Source of the DNA: Thunnus maccoyii
Taxonomy: Eukaryota > Chordata > Actinopteri > Scombriformes > Scombridae
Direction: 5' to 3'
Assembly: GCF_910596095.1 (NCBI RefSeq)
Contig: NC_056539.1
Span: 434,001-498,000, forward strand
Length of the DNA stretch: 64,000 bases
Below are positions 47,900 to 61,296 of the stretch, in pieces; position 1 is the stretch's first letter, and each line of letters begins with the position of its first letter. The notes under the pieces are model-generated. The model was not told the DNA's origin, made no database searches, and worked only from the letters and a program-made list of their open reading frames with translations. Made by a program: the position numbers and the translations under genes.

Positions 47900-50645
47900 A
47901 CTTTCGTCCCCATTAATTAGACACAAAACACACAAAGGTGCTATAAATTCCTTTAAGGAAGACCTAATGAAACAAGACTGGAATAAAGTCTTTGTGGAAG
48001 ATGTAGATGAAGCCTATGAATCATTTTTGTCAATTACAACCGCTCTCTATGAAAGTAGTGAAAGTAGTAAAGAAGTAGTGAAACAAAAATTTGCTGAAAA
48101 GCTGTGGCTAACTAGGGAGTACTAAACACATGCAAGAAGAAAAATTTGTTATACAAAGATTTTTTAAAGAAAAGAATAAAAGAAGCTGAACACACATATA
48201 AAACATATAAAAAAACTGACTAGAATTATGAGAAGCAGCAAAAAGGACTACTACAGTAAACTACTGGAGGATAACAAAAACAATATCAAAAATACATGGA
48301 AGGTATTAAAAGCCATTATTAAAAATGAAACTGGGAAGGCAGGATACCCAAATCATTTCCTGACAAAGAATAATACATTTAACACACACTATTAATGATG
48401 TGGCCTTGGTTACAGATGAATTAAAAAAAAATTTTGTCAGTGTTGGTCCTGGTTTGGCCAGGGAGATTGCAAAGACTGGTAGCAGTGATGATGTGGAAAG
48501 TAAAGATGTATATGTTAAAGAATCTATGTTTATAATGGGGAACAGATGAAAAAGAAATTATTGACACTGTTAAAAACCTCAAAAGTAAGAAGTCCACAGA
48601 CTGGAATGGAATTGACATGTCCACAGTTAAAAATATTATTGAACGTACAGCAAAAGCTCTGACTCATATTTGTAACCAGTCTCTACAAACTGATGTATTT
48701 CCAAGAAAAATGAAAACAGCTAAAATACCGATGTATAAGGCTGGAGACAGACATACTCTCAAACTACAGACCTGTTAACTTGCCTCCACAATTCTCAGAA
48801 ATACTGGAAAAAAATATCCCATACAAGACTAGATGACTTCATCAAAAACATAATGTACTGTATGAGCAGCAGTATGGATTTAGAGCTAACAGGACAACTT
48901 TGTTTGCACTTACAGAATTTATAGAAGAAACAACAACGTCAATAGGAAATCAAGAATATGCAGTAGGGGTATTTCTGGATCTCAAAAAAGCATTTGACAC
49001 GGTAGACCAGGATTTATTATTAAAAAAATTACAAAGATGTGGAATTAGAGGGATAGTACTCTAGCTAACCAGCTACCTAGAGAATGGATATCAATATGTT
49101 CAGACGCAAAATGTCAAATCACAGTTACTGAGGGTTACTTGTGGTGTTCCCAAGGGCTCAGTGTTGGGACCATTGTTGTTTATTTTGAACATAAAGAATA
49201 TATGTGAAGTGTCCAAAACACTGAAAACTATTCTATTTGCAGATGATACAAGTTTTCTTTGTTGTTTGAACAACTTGGAACAACTTTTGGATATAGTGGA
49301 AGATGAATGAAAACAGCTAAAATACCGATGTATAAGGCTGGAGACAGACATACTCTCAAACTACAGACCTGTTAACTTGCCTCCACAATTCTCAGAAATA
49401 CTGGAAAAAAATATCCCATACAAGACTAGATGACTTCATCAAAAACATAATGTACTGTATGAGCAGCAGTATGGATTTAGAGCTAACAGGACAACTTTGT
49501 TTGCACTTACAGAATTTATAGAAGAAACAACAACGTCAATAGGAAATCAAGAATATGCAGTAGGGGTATTTCTGGATCTCAAAAAAGCATTTGACACGGT
49601 AGACCAGGATTTATTATTAAAAAAATTACAAAGATGTGGAATTAGAGGGATAGTACTCTAGCTAACCAGCTACCTAGAGAATGGATATCAATATGTTCAG
49701 ACGCAAAATGTCAAATCACAGTTACTGAGGGTTACTTGTGGTGTTCCCAAGGGCTCAGTGTTGGGACCATTGTTGTTTATTTTGAACATAAAGAATATAT
49801 GTGAAGTGTCCAAAACACTGAAAACTATTCTATTTGCAGATGATACAAGTTTTCTTTGTTGTTTGAACAACTTGGAACAACTTTTGGATATAGTGGAAGA
49901 TGAATTGGAAAAGCTAAAGAGTTGGTTCAATGCCAATAAATTAACAATGAATTTAAGTAAAACAAAATTTATAATCTTTGGGAATTGTTCAAATAATTCA
50001 AATAGGAAACTCATGATAAATGATGTAGAAATTGAAAAAATGACTGAAATTAAATTTCTTGGGGTGATAATAGATAATAAATTATGCTGGAAGCCACATA
50101 TAAATTACATTAATGTTAAAATATCAAAATCAATTGCAATACTATATAAAACCAAAGATCTTCTAAATCAAGCTTGTACTGTTCCTTTATACTCCCATAT
50201 ATAACCTACTGTGTGGAAGTGGGAAGGGGAAATACATATAAAACAAACACTAATCCAATCTTCATCCTTCAAAAAAGAGCCATAAGAATCGTAAACAAAA
50301 CTACTCCACTCTTTATTAAATTAAATTATAATATTGAATAAAAATTCAAATATCCGGTTGCCCTCAAAACTGCCCAAATCATGTACAGAGTAAAAAATCA
50401 ACAATTACCTAAAAGTATCCATGGGTGGTTTCAAATGAGAGAAAGTAAACATGACCTGAGAGGAATTTGTATGTTCAAAAAGCATTTAGTAAGGACAAAT
50501 GCAAAATATCATTGTGTCACAATCAAAGGAGTTAATGTATGGAACAACTGTAGTGAAGAAATGAAAACATGTGGAATACTAATGAAATTTAAAATACTTT
50601 TTAAAAATAACACATTGAACAGATATGGCATGGAGTTGTGACGTT
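47900..50645 (+). mobile_element. non-LTR retrotransposon with internal 597-bp tandem duplication
   Basis: The order runs through a pre-RT region (MRSSKKDYYSKLLEDNKNNI with TWKVLKAIIK, near 48220-48330), the finger region (LKSKKSTDWNGIDMSTVKNI), AFDTVDQ, GVPKGSVLGPLLF, FADDTSFLCCLNN (catalytic FADD, near 49840), LNLSKTKFIIFGN-like, FLGVIIDNKLCWKPHI and the C-terminal thumb (50381-50641, KGVNVWNNCSEE). Sequence 48711-49307 is repeated directly as 49308-49904. Several in-frame stops, shared by both repeats, show it was dead before the duplication. The clade is probably CR1/Jockey/I-like. Confidence 0.88.
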
Positions 50646-50889
50646 TTGTTTGTTTCCAACCTGATTGATTTGTTCTTGTGTTGTTTGAGAGTTTGGTTTG
50701 TAATCAGTCTGACTGTTTTTTCTTGTTTTGTTTGAATTTTTGTTTTTTGTTTGATTTGATAGACATGGGTATCACGGACACTGGTGGCAGATCGTTGAGT
50801 TTTCATATTAATCATAAAAGTTTATTGTTGAAAGCAAAAAAAAAGTTTTTAACTTCTTCCTACTCCTTTTCAAACACGAAATGCCTTAT

Positions 50890-53800
50890 TTGAATCTCCT
50901 CCCTCAGTCAACACACATCCATCATCTCATCTCCTCTCAAGCATATCAACCCTGGCTCCTCACCCACTTTGCCAGATTGTTGTTTTAACCTCAGTGGATC
51001 ATCTCACTCTTGCCTGCCATCCTGCCTGCCTGCCAGCTGCCTTCAAACTTCCAAGCTGTCCCTGCCAGCTAAACTTGTCCTCATTCCCCGCTCAGAGCTA
51101 CACACCTCCATTTCAACTCTCTTCACCTGCTGCCGCCAGATCCCTTTCCCAATCATCACTCCAAGCCCAGAATTCTCCTACAATAAACCTTTTTCCTTAA
51201 CCAACACCACTCTGTCCTTGTCCTGCATTTGGGTCCCTCCTGAGTTCTTAACAAAAAAATCTGGCCAACATGGACCTAGCGGACAAGGACAATCTTCCGG
51301 CAGGCTCTCACCAACCAAGATGCTCTTGTGGGCCAGCAGTAGCAGGTTCTCAATGACGTTGTAGAGACACTTAGGAACCTATCTGTCAATATCACCCAGA
51401 TCAGAACCAAACTTGACTTTGTCTCCACTCATATCTCTTCTCCACCACCTGAAGCCTATTGAGCCCAGATTTGCTCAATGGTGCATTATGCTGGGGATAT
51501 GGGCTCCTGCATGAGTTTTCTCATGTAGTGCATTCTTGTTTTTGAACAGCAGCTCCTCACCTACAGCACAGATAAGTCCAAGATAGCTTATATAATGGGG
51601 TTACTTAAAGGGAATGCTTTAGACTGGACATCAGCTGTGAGGGAGAGTAAGTCCCACCTTAGCTCCTCTTTTGATGATTTTGTACCAGAAATGAAAAAGG
51701 ATTTTGACCATCCTGTCCAGGGGTGAGGATGGTCAGAGAGGGACCTAGCTAAATGCCTCCTCTCGCTTCAGCGGGGTTCCCGCAGTGCAGCCGAATTTTC
51801 TGTTAAGTTTAGAACTATAGCTGCTGACTCAGGGAGGAATGATGAGGCACTTCAGGGGATATGTTTAGATGGGCATAGTGACCCAGTATGGGATGAGTTT
51901 ACGGCCTGGGATGAATCTGCTAGTCTCAGTTCTTTAATTTCCCTGGCCATCAGACTTGATAATTGGCAAAAGCATGCTAAAATGGAAGAGCTGATCCCTT
52001 ATACTCATTTCAAACATCTGTTGGCAGATTTGGTACAGTGCATGCTCTCTATGAATGAAGTTGAGGTCTCTGACTGAATGTCTTTGAATGTTGTCTCTGT
52101 TTGTATGCTTGCTGTAAATCTTGTTGTTTGTTACTTCAAATTTGTACATCATAAACTTTATTTTTATTTTTCTGTACGTTCTGTACTAAGGGTGGCCTTG
52201 GAAAAGAGAGCATGCTCTCAATGGCCCTTCCCTGCAGAAATAAAGGTTAATGAATAATAATAAAAATAATTGCCTCCATGAGCGCCATAGGGAAAGAGTT
52301 AGCTATCAGTCACCCCTGCGCACTTCTCGCTCCTTCCCTCCACCTTTGTGAGAGCAGGCCCAGGCCCTTCCCCAGAGCTCCAGCTTGGAGCTCCAGCTCC
52401 AACACTCCCACTTCCCCAGAAGAGGAACCCAGGCATCTGGGCCGGGCCTGCCTCTCACCTGCTAACATCTCCGAAGAATGGAGGCCAGGGAGTGTATTTA
52501 CTGTGGTCAAGCCAGCCACAGCTGGAGGCCACACTGTGCTGGAATCAGCAGTCCCTGCCAATGCTTGCCTTAGTGGACTCTAGAGCTGATGAAAATTTCC
52601 TGAACACTAATATTGCCACACAAGCCAGCATCACTGGTGAACCATTAGCTTTTCCCCTGAATGCTAATGCTCTCAATGGCAAAGTCCTCGCTCACGTCAA
52701 TCACCACACCAAATCCCTGCATCTCATCCTCTCTGGTAACCATCGTGAGTACTATACAATCTCTTCCCCTCAAGCCCCAATGGTCCTGGGTCACCCTAAA
52801 ATCACACAAACCCCTACAGACTGGTCCGCCAGCAAAGTTGTCAGCTGGAGCTCCTTTTGTCATTCCTCATGCCTGTAATCTGCCCTCACCCCAAGAGAGG
52901 CCACTGTCTCTCCACTCAACTTGAAGCCCCCTGACCTATCAGTCATTCCCTCTGCCTATCATGACTTGAGTGAAAGTGTCAGTAAACAGCTCACTCTCTC
53001 TTTTCCTCCACACTGACCTCCTCCCTGGAGCTCCCCTGCCTTCCAGCTGCCTGTTTAACCTGTCCCATCTGGAAAGACAGACCATGGAGAAATACATCCA
53101 CGATTCCTTGGCCACTGGAATTATCCGGCCATCTTCTTCACCCATCAGTGCAGGGTTCTTCTTCATGGCAAAGAAAGAAAAGGCCCTTCACCCCTACATT
53201 GATTACTGTGGACTCAACAACATCACCATCAAAAACGAGTATCCATTGCCCCTAATTAGTTCAGCTTTTGAATCCCTTCAAGGAGCTACTATCTTCTCAA
53301 TACTGGACCTCAGGAATGCCTACCACCTGGTCAGAGTCAAAGGAGGAGATGAGTGGAAATGGCTTTTAACACCCCCCTTGGCCACTTCGAATATCTCATT
53401 ATGTCTTTTGGTCTGACTAATACCTTGGCTTTGCCAACTTCTACTGCCGGTTCATCAGGGGCTACAGCCAAGTGGACACACCTCCGACTTACTTTACCTG
53501 CTATCCCCTTCTCATGGACCTCTGAGGCAGATGCAGCCTTTTCTGAGCTAAAGAGACAATTCACATCCTCACCTGTCCTCATCCATCCAGACCTTTTGTG
53601 ACAGTTTATTGTGGAGGTTGATCCCTCCAACTCCGGGGTGGCTCTCAGTGCTCTGCCATTGACCAGAAGCTTCATCCCTACGCCTTCTTCTCTTGCCGTT
53701 GGTCCCCTGCTGAGCAAAATTATGATGTTGGGAATCAGGAGCTGCTGGCCGTAAAGCTTGCCCTGGAGGAATGGAGGCGCTGGCTTCAGGGAGCTGAGCA

Positions 53801-54700
53801 CCTGTTTGTTGTGTGGATGGACCATAAGAACCTAGCTTACATCCAAACTGCCAAGCATCTCAACTCCTGTCAAGCCTGGTGGTCCCTGTTCTTTGGTTGT
53901 TTCAACTTCCACCCTCACCTATCAGCCAAACTCCTGAAACGTCAAACCTGATGCTCTTGCTCGCCAATCTGTCCCTGCCAACCTTGACACCATTCTCCCC
54001 TCCTCCTGCGTTGTGGCAGCTGTCACCTGGGAGGTCAAAACCCTCATCTGAGAAGCCCACCTAACAGAACTAGACCTGGCTAATGGTCCTCCCAACTGCC
54101 TCTTTGTACCTAATTCAGCCTGTTCTCAGGTTTGGGTTTCCCAAGGTAGCACAGTACACAGTACCTCTTCTCAGTTTCTCCACAAAGCCACTACCAGGGG
54201 GAGCGGGCGTTAAAGTATGGTAAGGGTTCCGTGTGTAGTGACTTGAGCCAGGCAGTCTGCTATGCTGGAATCCTTATCTGGATGGGGCAAGAGGTTTGAC
54301 TTGGCATGCAGACAACTCTCCTTCAAATTTGCTGTGGCATTTCACTGGGTCTACACTGGCACTTTGAATTGCAACTCCTATCTCCTTGGTCAATCAAGTT
54401 TGTGTTTGTCAATAAATCTTTTAGCATAGGACATCTGTATCTCCTGGAGTTTCTGAATTGACAAGTTCAAGATTTCTATAACACCACCCCTGCTCCCGCC
54501 TACCAATCAGGTCAGAAAGTTTGGCTTTCTTCCAAGGATCTCCCATTAACATCTCAATCCAAGAAACTCACTCCTTGTTACATTGGGCCCTTTGACTCAA
54601 TCAACAGACTCAATCATTAATCCATCTGTTGTCAAGCTCAAACTGCCCGCATCAATGCATATTCACCCTACTTTCCATGTGTCCTAGTTCAAGTCAATTC
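50890..54700 (+). mobile_element. Ty3/Gypsy LTR retrotransposon remnant
   Basis: Ordered remains of gag-pol: a gag-like region (about 51270-52080, with stops), a zinc knuckle CIYCGQASHSWRPHC at 52493-52537 (one residue longer than CX2CX4HX4C between His and last Cys), a protease-like stretch (LALVDSRADENFL, Asp in place), RT N-terminus at 52970-53400 ([43 protein letters not shown]), RNase H ([32 protein letters not shown]) and an integrase C-terminus near 54500-54690 ([25 protein letters not shown]). The RT segment with YxDD and most of integrase are deleted. A possible 5' LTR end lies near 51180-51255 (caataaacctttttccttaa). Long terminal repeats could not be paired. Confidence 0.82.
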
Positions 54701-57220
54701 AGTTTTATTTTAAAGCACCAAATCACAGCAAAAGTCATCTCAGGGCACTTTTCACATAGAGCAGGTAAAGACAGTACTCTTTAATTTACAGAGACCCAAC
54801 AGTTCCCCCATGAGCAAGCACTTCGCGACAACGGCAAGGAAAAACTCAGAAGCAGGCTTGACCTTCAGCTTGACCAGTTGGGTTTAGAGAGAAAGAAGGA
54901 GGTAGGGGGAGAAGGGGAGAGACACAGAGAAGCATAATAACAATAATAATAACAATGACAATGGTAATAGAAATATGACTAGTAATAATAATAGCAGGAG
55001 TGGGTATTGAGGCAGGACACCAACAGGACCACACCACCATGGTGTCCCTGCAGCCATGTTTCTCACTGTCCATAACCAGGGGGTCCAAGTCCCTCATCCT
55101 GTGAGACAAGAAAGCACAAAAACTCCAGGGACGAAGCAAAGTTAGGCAGTCTAGGCCTATAGCAGCATAACTCAGGGCTGGTCCAAGGCGAGCCTGGCCG
55201 GCTCTAACTATAAGCTTTATCGAAAAAGACAGTTTGAAGCCTGGCCCCTGGACCGAATCTGGAAGATGGTTCCACAAGAGTCTGTGTCTCCCATTCTACT
55301 TTTGGAGACTCTAAGAACCACGGGTAAACCTGCATTCTGGGAGCGCGGTGTTCTAATGGGATAATAGGGTACTATGAGCTCTTCAAGATATGATGGTGCC
55401 TAACCATTAAGGGCTTTGTGAGTGAGGAGAAGGATTTTAAATTCTGTCCTGGATTTTACAGGAAGACAATGCAGTGAAGCTCTCCTCCTAGTTTTTGTCA
55501 GTACACGTGCAGCTGCATTCTGAACCAGTTTAGAGATTGTTAGGGCAGCCTGAGAATAAGGAATTGCAATAATCCAGCCTTGAAGAAACAAATGCGTGAA
55601 CTACTTTTTCTGCATCTTTTTGAGACAGAATGTGCCTGATTTTTGCAATATTACATAGGTGAAAAAAGACAGTCCTTGAAATTTGTTTCATATGGAAGTT
55701 GAAGGACATATCTTGATCAAAGATAACTCCCAGATTCATTACAGTGGTGCTGGAGGCCAGGGTAATGCCATCTAGAGTAGCTATATCATTAGATAATGTG
55801 TTTCTAAGGTGTTTAGGGCCAAGCACAATAACTTCAGTTTTTTCTGAGTTTAGTAGCGGAAAACTGCTGGTCATTCAGGTCTTTATGTCCTTAAGGCATG
55901 CTTGGAGTTTAGTTAACTGATAATGTTAATGTTACATAAAGGAAGCATATATAAGGTGAATAGTATTGATCCAAGCACAGAACCTTGTGGAACTCCATGT
56001 CTAACTGTTGTGTGCATGGAGGATTCATCATTAACATGTACAAACTGATATCTATCTTATAAATAGGACTTAAACAAGCTTAATTCAGTTCCTTTAATAC
56101 CAATTAAATGTCCCAGTCTCTGTAATAGGATGTGATGGTCAATAGTGTCAAATGCAGCACTAAGGTCTAACATGACAAGTACAGAGAAAAATCCTTTGTC
56201 CGATGCAATTAGGAGGTCACCAGTCCTGTCTCTGTGCTATGATGTGCTCTGAATCCTGAATGAAAATCCTCAAATAAACTATTGTTATGTAGAAAGTCAC
56301 ACAACTGATTGGCATCTTTTTTCCAGGATCATAGACAGAAAAGGAAGGTTAGATATTGATCTATAGTTGGCTAAAACACCTGAATCAAAAGTAGGATTTT
56401 TAAGAAGAGGTTTTTATTACAGCCACTTTAAAGGACTGTGGTATATAGGGGTGGCTGTGGCTCAGGAGATAGAGCAGGTCATCCACTAATCGGAAGATCC
56501 ACCAGTCCACATGTCGAAATGTCGTTGGGCAAGATACTGAACCCCAAATTGCTCCTGATGATGTGTGTGAATGATTAGATTCCCTCTGATGGGCAGGTTG
56601 GGACCTTGCGTGGTGGCCCCTGTACCCATTCAGCATATGAATGTGTGTGAATGGGTGAATGTGACTCATAGTGTAAAAAGCGCTTTTGAGTGGTTGGAAG
56701 ACTAGAAAAGCGCTATACAAGTACAGTCCATTTACCATAGCCTGTTACTAAAGACAGATTGATCATATCTAATAAAGAAGTGCTAACTAAGGGTAAGATT
56801 TCCTTAGGCAGCCTAGTTGGGATGGGGTCTAAGAGACAGGCTGATGGTTTTGATGAAGATATCATTGAAGTTAGTTCAGGAAGGTTGATTGGAGAAAAAC
56901 GGTCTAAATGTATATCAGGTTTTACAGCTGTTTCTAAGGTTCCTGTGTTTGAGGGTAAATCTGTGCCTGTTGAGGGCAGGAGGTGATGAATTTTGTCTCT
57001 AATAGTTAGAATTTTATCACTTAAGAAGCTCATGAAGTCATTACTACTGAGAGCTGGATCAATAGAGTTGTGACTCTTTGTCAGCCTGGCCAAAGTGCTG
57101 GAAAGGAACCTAGGACTGTTTTTATTCTTCTCTATTAATGATGAGTACTAGGCAGCTCTGGCATTACACAGGGCCTTCCTATATGTTTTAAGATTATCTT
57201 GCCAGACTAAGAAAGATTAT
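54700..57220 (-). mobile_element. L2/CR1-type LINE remnant, copy B
   Basis: Minus-strand frames read, from high to low coordinate: ALSSNDFMSFLSDKILTIRD with DKIHHLLPS, LLDPIPTRLPKEILP (pre-RT/RT1), then after an inserted SINE-like piece, NSEKTEVIVLGPKHLRNTLS, VIFDQDMSFNFHMKQISR, SRLDYCNSLFSGCP and NAAARVLTKTRRR with SLHCLPVKSR. The 3' end at about 54700-54760 matches copy A at 12430-12500. A deletion near 55920-55950 removes the YADD region that copy A keeps. It abuts the Gypsy remnant, suggesting insertion beside or into it. Confidence 0.87.
56442..56742 (+). mobile_element. tRNA-like SINE/short repeat inserted in L2 copy B
   Basis: It starts ggggtggctgtggctcagga, with an A-box-like TGGCTCAGGAGATAGAGC. 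It runs through ttgggcaagatactgaaccc, and ends aaaagcgctatacaagtaca followed by gtccatttacc. This is a very common teleost repeat. In full copies a B-box-like GGTTCGATTCC follows the GGAAGATC segment; here that part is missing. The L2 sequence resumes right after the repeat, with atag on both sides as a possible short target duplication. Confidence 0.7.
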
Positions 57221-57224
57221 TCCA

Positions 57225-57985
57225 GTTTGGTGGAACACCATATCCCTTCAAATTTTGCGATATTTGCTTTAATTTGCGGGTTTGGGAGTTATACCATGGA
57301 GTTAACCTCCTATTTTTTATTATCTTCTTTTTTTAAAGGGGTGGTGGAGTTGAATGTCATTTGCAATGAGCCTGTGGCACTATCAACAAGATTGTCAGTT
57401 TGGGAGGGACTAAAGTTAGCATATGAGTCCTCTGTTGCATCACCATCATATTAGTGTACACCATAAATTTGCAGCTTTTTTATACTGACCTTTGCTGTGG
57501 AAATCCAGCGGTTGCAATTTAACTCAAAAAACATACAGGGAGTTCTTATTCTTAATGATGTATGATAGCTGAGTGGGTAACAGCACTGAATACGGGCTGT
57601 GCTTTGAGAGAATAAGTACAGCAGATTTTGGAGTCACATTGTAGAGAGAGAGGACTGTTCTGCTCTGTCATTCAGTGAGTGTGAGGTCTGTTCAGGGGTT
57701 TTGGTAAAGGAGTGTGTGTGTGTGTGTGTATATATATGTGTGTGTATTCTGTCCTGTAATTTTCTCTCTTTACCTCCTGTTGTTCTTCTGGACCAACACT
57801 GTGATTGGCTTAGGACTGCTGTGTTTAAGCCTGATTGGCTAGATGTTTACACCTCAGGGGGAGGTTGGCTAATTAACTGAGGGGGTGGGAGCCTGGAGTT
57901 GATTGATTGGACTGCTAATTACAAGATTGTGTTTTAGTTTATGTGCATGTGTGTGGTGGACTGTTTAACATCACTAAACCCTTTA
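57225..57985. other. intergenic, no gene seen
   Basis: AT-rich to mixed sequence with a TG/TA run near 57712-57745. No coding feature supported. Confidence 0.45.
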
Positions 57986-57991
57986 CAGGTT

Positions 57992-58098
57992 TCAATCCTC
58001 TCCTCTCCTCTCCTCGCCTCTCCTCTCCTCTCCTCTCCTCTCCTCTCCTCTCCTCTCCTCTCCTCTCCTCTCCTCTTCTCTCCTCTCCTCTCCTCTCA
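57992..58098. repeat. (TCTCC)n pentanucleotide satellite tract
   Basis: About 20 CTCTC-type pentamers, with single-base variants near the start and end. Ser-Pro-Leu repeat frames on plus are artefacts. Confidence 0.95.
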
Positions 58099-58099
58099 T

Positions 58100-60150
58100 G
58101 GCCTCTCACTTCCTGTCCTCTCCTTTGATAGCCCTTTGATTGTAGTAGATGTTATGTCAAAAAATCCACCGAAAAGAACAATAAAGAGCAATGCTACCAT
58201 AAATAATGATGCCAGTTAAAGCCAAGCCTAAAACGGCAGTGTGACATTTGGTGGAGGAGTCCTGACCTTCTCTACAGTTGGCTGTGGTTGGTCTGATCTA
58301 GACCTCAAGCCCTCAGCTGTAAGGCCCTAGCTCTGTGGGCTGACATAGACACTAACCTGACCACACTGTCACCACACCCTCAAAAACCACTGGTCCTCTA
58401 CCCAAGGGTTCTCTGCTGAGGGTAGAGGCACTGTAAATTGGTTGATTTACAAAGAAATGCTAAGTAAGAAGTAACTATTCTTTGTGGAATAAGTAAACAA
58501 CGCATATCAGTGTTTCCTGATCTGACGCATCGATTGGCAGGACAATATAGTTTGTCATTGTCCTCCAAAATTGATAAAATTCACTGTTACAAAAAGAATC
58601 ATATGAACATTTTCTGATTGGCCAAGGCTATGCTTAAGGTTTGGTTAGATTTAGACACGGCAGGTTAGGGAAAGACCTTGGTTTGGGTTTAACCTTGTTA
58701 AGGATAGGGAGCCTGGGTCATTTTAAAGAAGAGCCACTTGCTTATGATAGTAGTCATAGTGAAAAGAAAGCAATGTTGACTGTTGGTAGGAAACAGGAAA
58801 CAAACAGTGGTCTCCTGCGTCAAAGTCACACACTTTTTTGACCCAGCCACCAACTGCAACCTCTGCATGAAGTTTTAAGGTTCTATAACGGTGTAACAGT
58901 ATGTCTGACTGTGCTTCTGATAGACTTGTCTCATAACAGTTGCAAGAGGTCTTTGCCAATTAAATGTAAACATAGGTTGTATTTAGGCATCTGTTGTTTT
59001 TCTTGGGAGGACCAACTTGAGGGGCTGGTTGTACTGTAGAATTCAAAACAGGGGAAACCATCTTTTACTATTCTGTAAAATCATAGACACTTCAGTTGTT
59101 AAAGTCATTACTTTAGTTTCTCTTTAGCAGTATCGCCCATGAGGAGTCTAAACCTAGCAATACATATTTCCATCATCTGTTGCCACTTGATACGCTTTTT
59201 TTTGTTTGTGATGCCACAGCAAACAATCCCACAAGCACCTTGATTTCAGAAATTCTTTTTTGGTCTTCTGCTTGGATGGTGCCATTATTCTCCCTAAAGA
59301 AGAATTGTTTTCTATGCTTATATATACATTAATATTTATAAAGGGCTTAACTGTTTATGGTTGAATGTCATAGTGTAGGGGGTGGGATGGTCATCCATCT
59401 GCGCACATATTTAAGTTGGTTGTAATTTATAAAGGGAACATTTTAAGAAGGTGTGTGTGCTCGCACAGCTTTGTCAATCAGATTTGTTTTTGCTTTAGTA
59501 TGGATCCTGAGCACAGTTTCATAAATGAGGCGACTGGACTGAGCAAATTACAGCAGGTGACCATGGACAGTCAGCACATGTTGGGAGTCAAATTTCTTCC
59601 CTCCAGATCAAACTTCAGAACACAAAAAACATGCCCAACTCAAGGTCCACATACTAAGCTTTTCTGAAGTTTCAGTCAATAAACTCAATTGGCTGATGAG
59701 GGCTGAGGGATGTGATTGAAACAGTTTGTAAGTGGATCTTAATGTAAAAGAATAGTTCAATGTTTTGGGAAATATGATTATTCTCTTTTGCACTGATAGT
59801 AAGATGAGGAACCATGAAGGGTTCTTCTATAGTCCAAGATCATAGAAACATTTTAGGTCTGCTGCAGAACCTTTTTTGTTAAGAGGTGTGAGGAAGATGG
59901 AAAGAGGGAGAAAGTGAATAGAGAAAGGTCAATGCCATTATTTTAAAATGGGCACTGAGTCACAGTGGACAGACACACAGACAGACCATGTCATAATTAA
60001 ACCTGTTTTGACCTTATTTATACTTTAACCACATATGATAAAACATTTTTAAAACAACAAAACAACATGTTGCACATATGTGTGTTTAGATAGTTGGTAA
60101 GAAGCATTTGATGTATGTGTGTGTGTTTGCCCACATGTGTGTCTGCTAGT
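58100..60150. other. intergenic, no gene seen
   Basis: No coding exon, tRNA or recognisable transposon found. Open frames on both strands lack domain signatures. Confidence 0.4.
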
Positions 60151-60159
60151 TAATCCTCC

Positions 60160-60521
60160 CCTTCACAGTGACAGCCCACTCAGTGGAATCAAGAAAGGGG
60201 GTGGCTTTTTTTTTGGTGGCTGGTGCTTTTTCCACTTTAAATGATACAAAGGGACTGGAACTGGAAGATCACTTGATTCTTGACTGGTTGGTTCTAACTT
60301 AGAGTCCCTATGCAAAGACACTGCTGAATGTGGACAGATACAGAGAGGAGCTGGAGCAACAACACAGGAATCTATTCAGGACACACAGTGAACTAAGACA
60401 AATTCATTGACACCAATGTAATGTGATGATGCAGTACAGAGCTTGGAGGATCAGAGGAGACCTAATTAACAAAAGCACAATACATGTGGATTTATGCTTG
60501 AATTGAAATAGAACCATCCAG
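60160..60521 (+). promoter_or_regulatory. possible promoter and 5' UTR exon of the 61297 gene
   Basis: A GGGGGTGGC/GGTGGC run near 60198-60225 is followed by AT-rich tttaaatgatacaaagggac. A non-coding stretch then ends at a good donor, atccag then GTGAGTTT, at 60521-60522. It could be an untranslated first exon spliced towards 61297. This is inferred only from the donor and from distance. Confidence 0.25.
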
Positions 60522-61296
60522 GTGAGTTTTATTTTAGCTTTTGTATGAATCTTTTTGCAGCAAGAATTAATCTGTAGTGTGCAGAGGAATTACTTGAGGC
60601 TGTGGGAGACTGGAGGACTACAATCTCAAGAAAGAATTGCTACAAGTGGACAATTGGAAGTGGAACCCATCGTGGACTGGGACTTGTGTACCTGGTAGTG
60701 TTTTGCGGCAGTGGGAGTCCAGCAGGACTGAGAGGAGAAGTGGTGCTGGATTTGATAGGAAAGCTGTGTAGTTCAAATGTGTGTTTTTTTAAGTTGTGCA
60801 GTCTGTGGTTAAACTTCTTTGAGAGGATAACTTGTTTTCTGAGTTTCCCAGACTGGATTGATGTGCTGTACCAGGAGAACATCCTATTCAAGAAGCAAAG
60901 ACTGTCCACAGATTTCAGATGTATCTATTATAATTTCATTGAAATCACAGAATCTAGTAAATCCCCTATTTTACTGGAATCAAGACGTGCATGACCTTAG
61001 TCAGGTAGAGTCTGAAATTCTTAGTTATTCATTTGCCAACTGTTCCCTTTGAAAGGGAACAATTCTCCTTGTGTAGGAATCAGAGCCAAACTGCAACTGG
61101 GACCTACAGGGACTGAAAGTAAACTCACACAGGATAGAAACAGATTCTGTCCAACAAACTGGAAAAAAGCTGAGAGAAACACCAAAAATACTGTCTTGTT
61201 ACAAAATCCCTGTAGTCGCTTGGATTTACCTCAAGTCCTATTTTATCTCTAAAGCCATGGTTGTTTGACATTTTGACGGCTCCCCTTTGTTGTCAT

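Noticed and set aside
57941..58219. Ser-Pro-Leu repeat protein
   Set aside because: Direct translation of the TCTCC pentanucleotide tract.
60602..60994. 130-residue frame upstream of the 61297 candidate exon
   Set aside because: No domain signature, and the opposite strand is equally open; it more likely lies in intron or 5' UTR.
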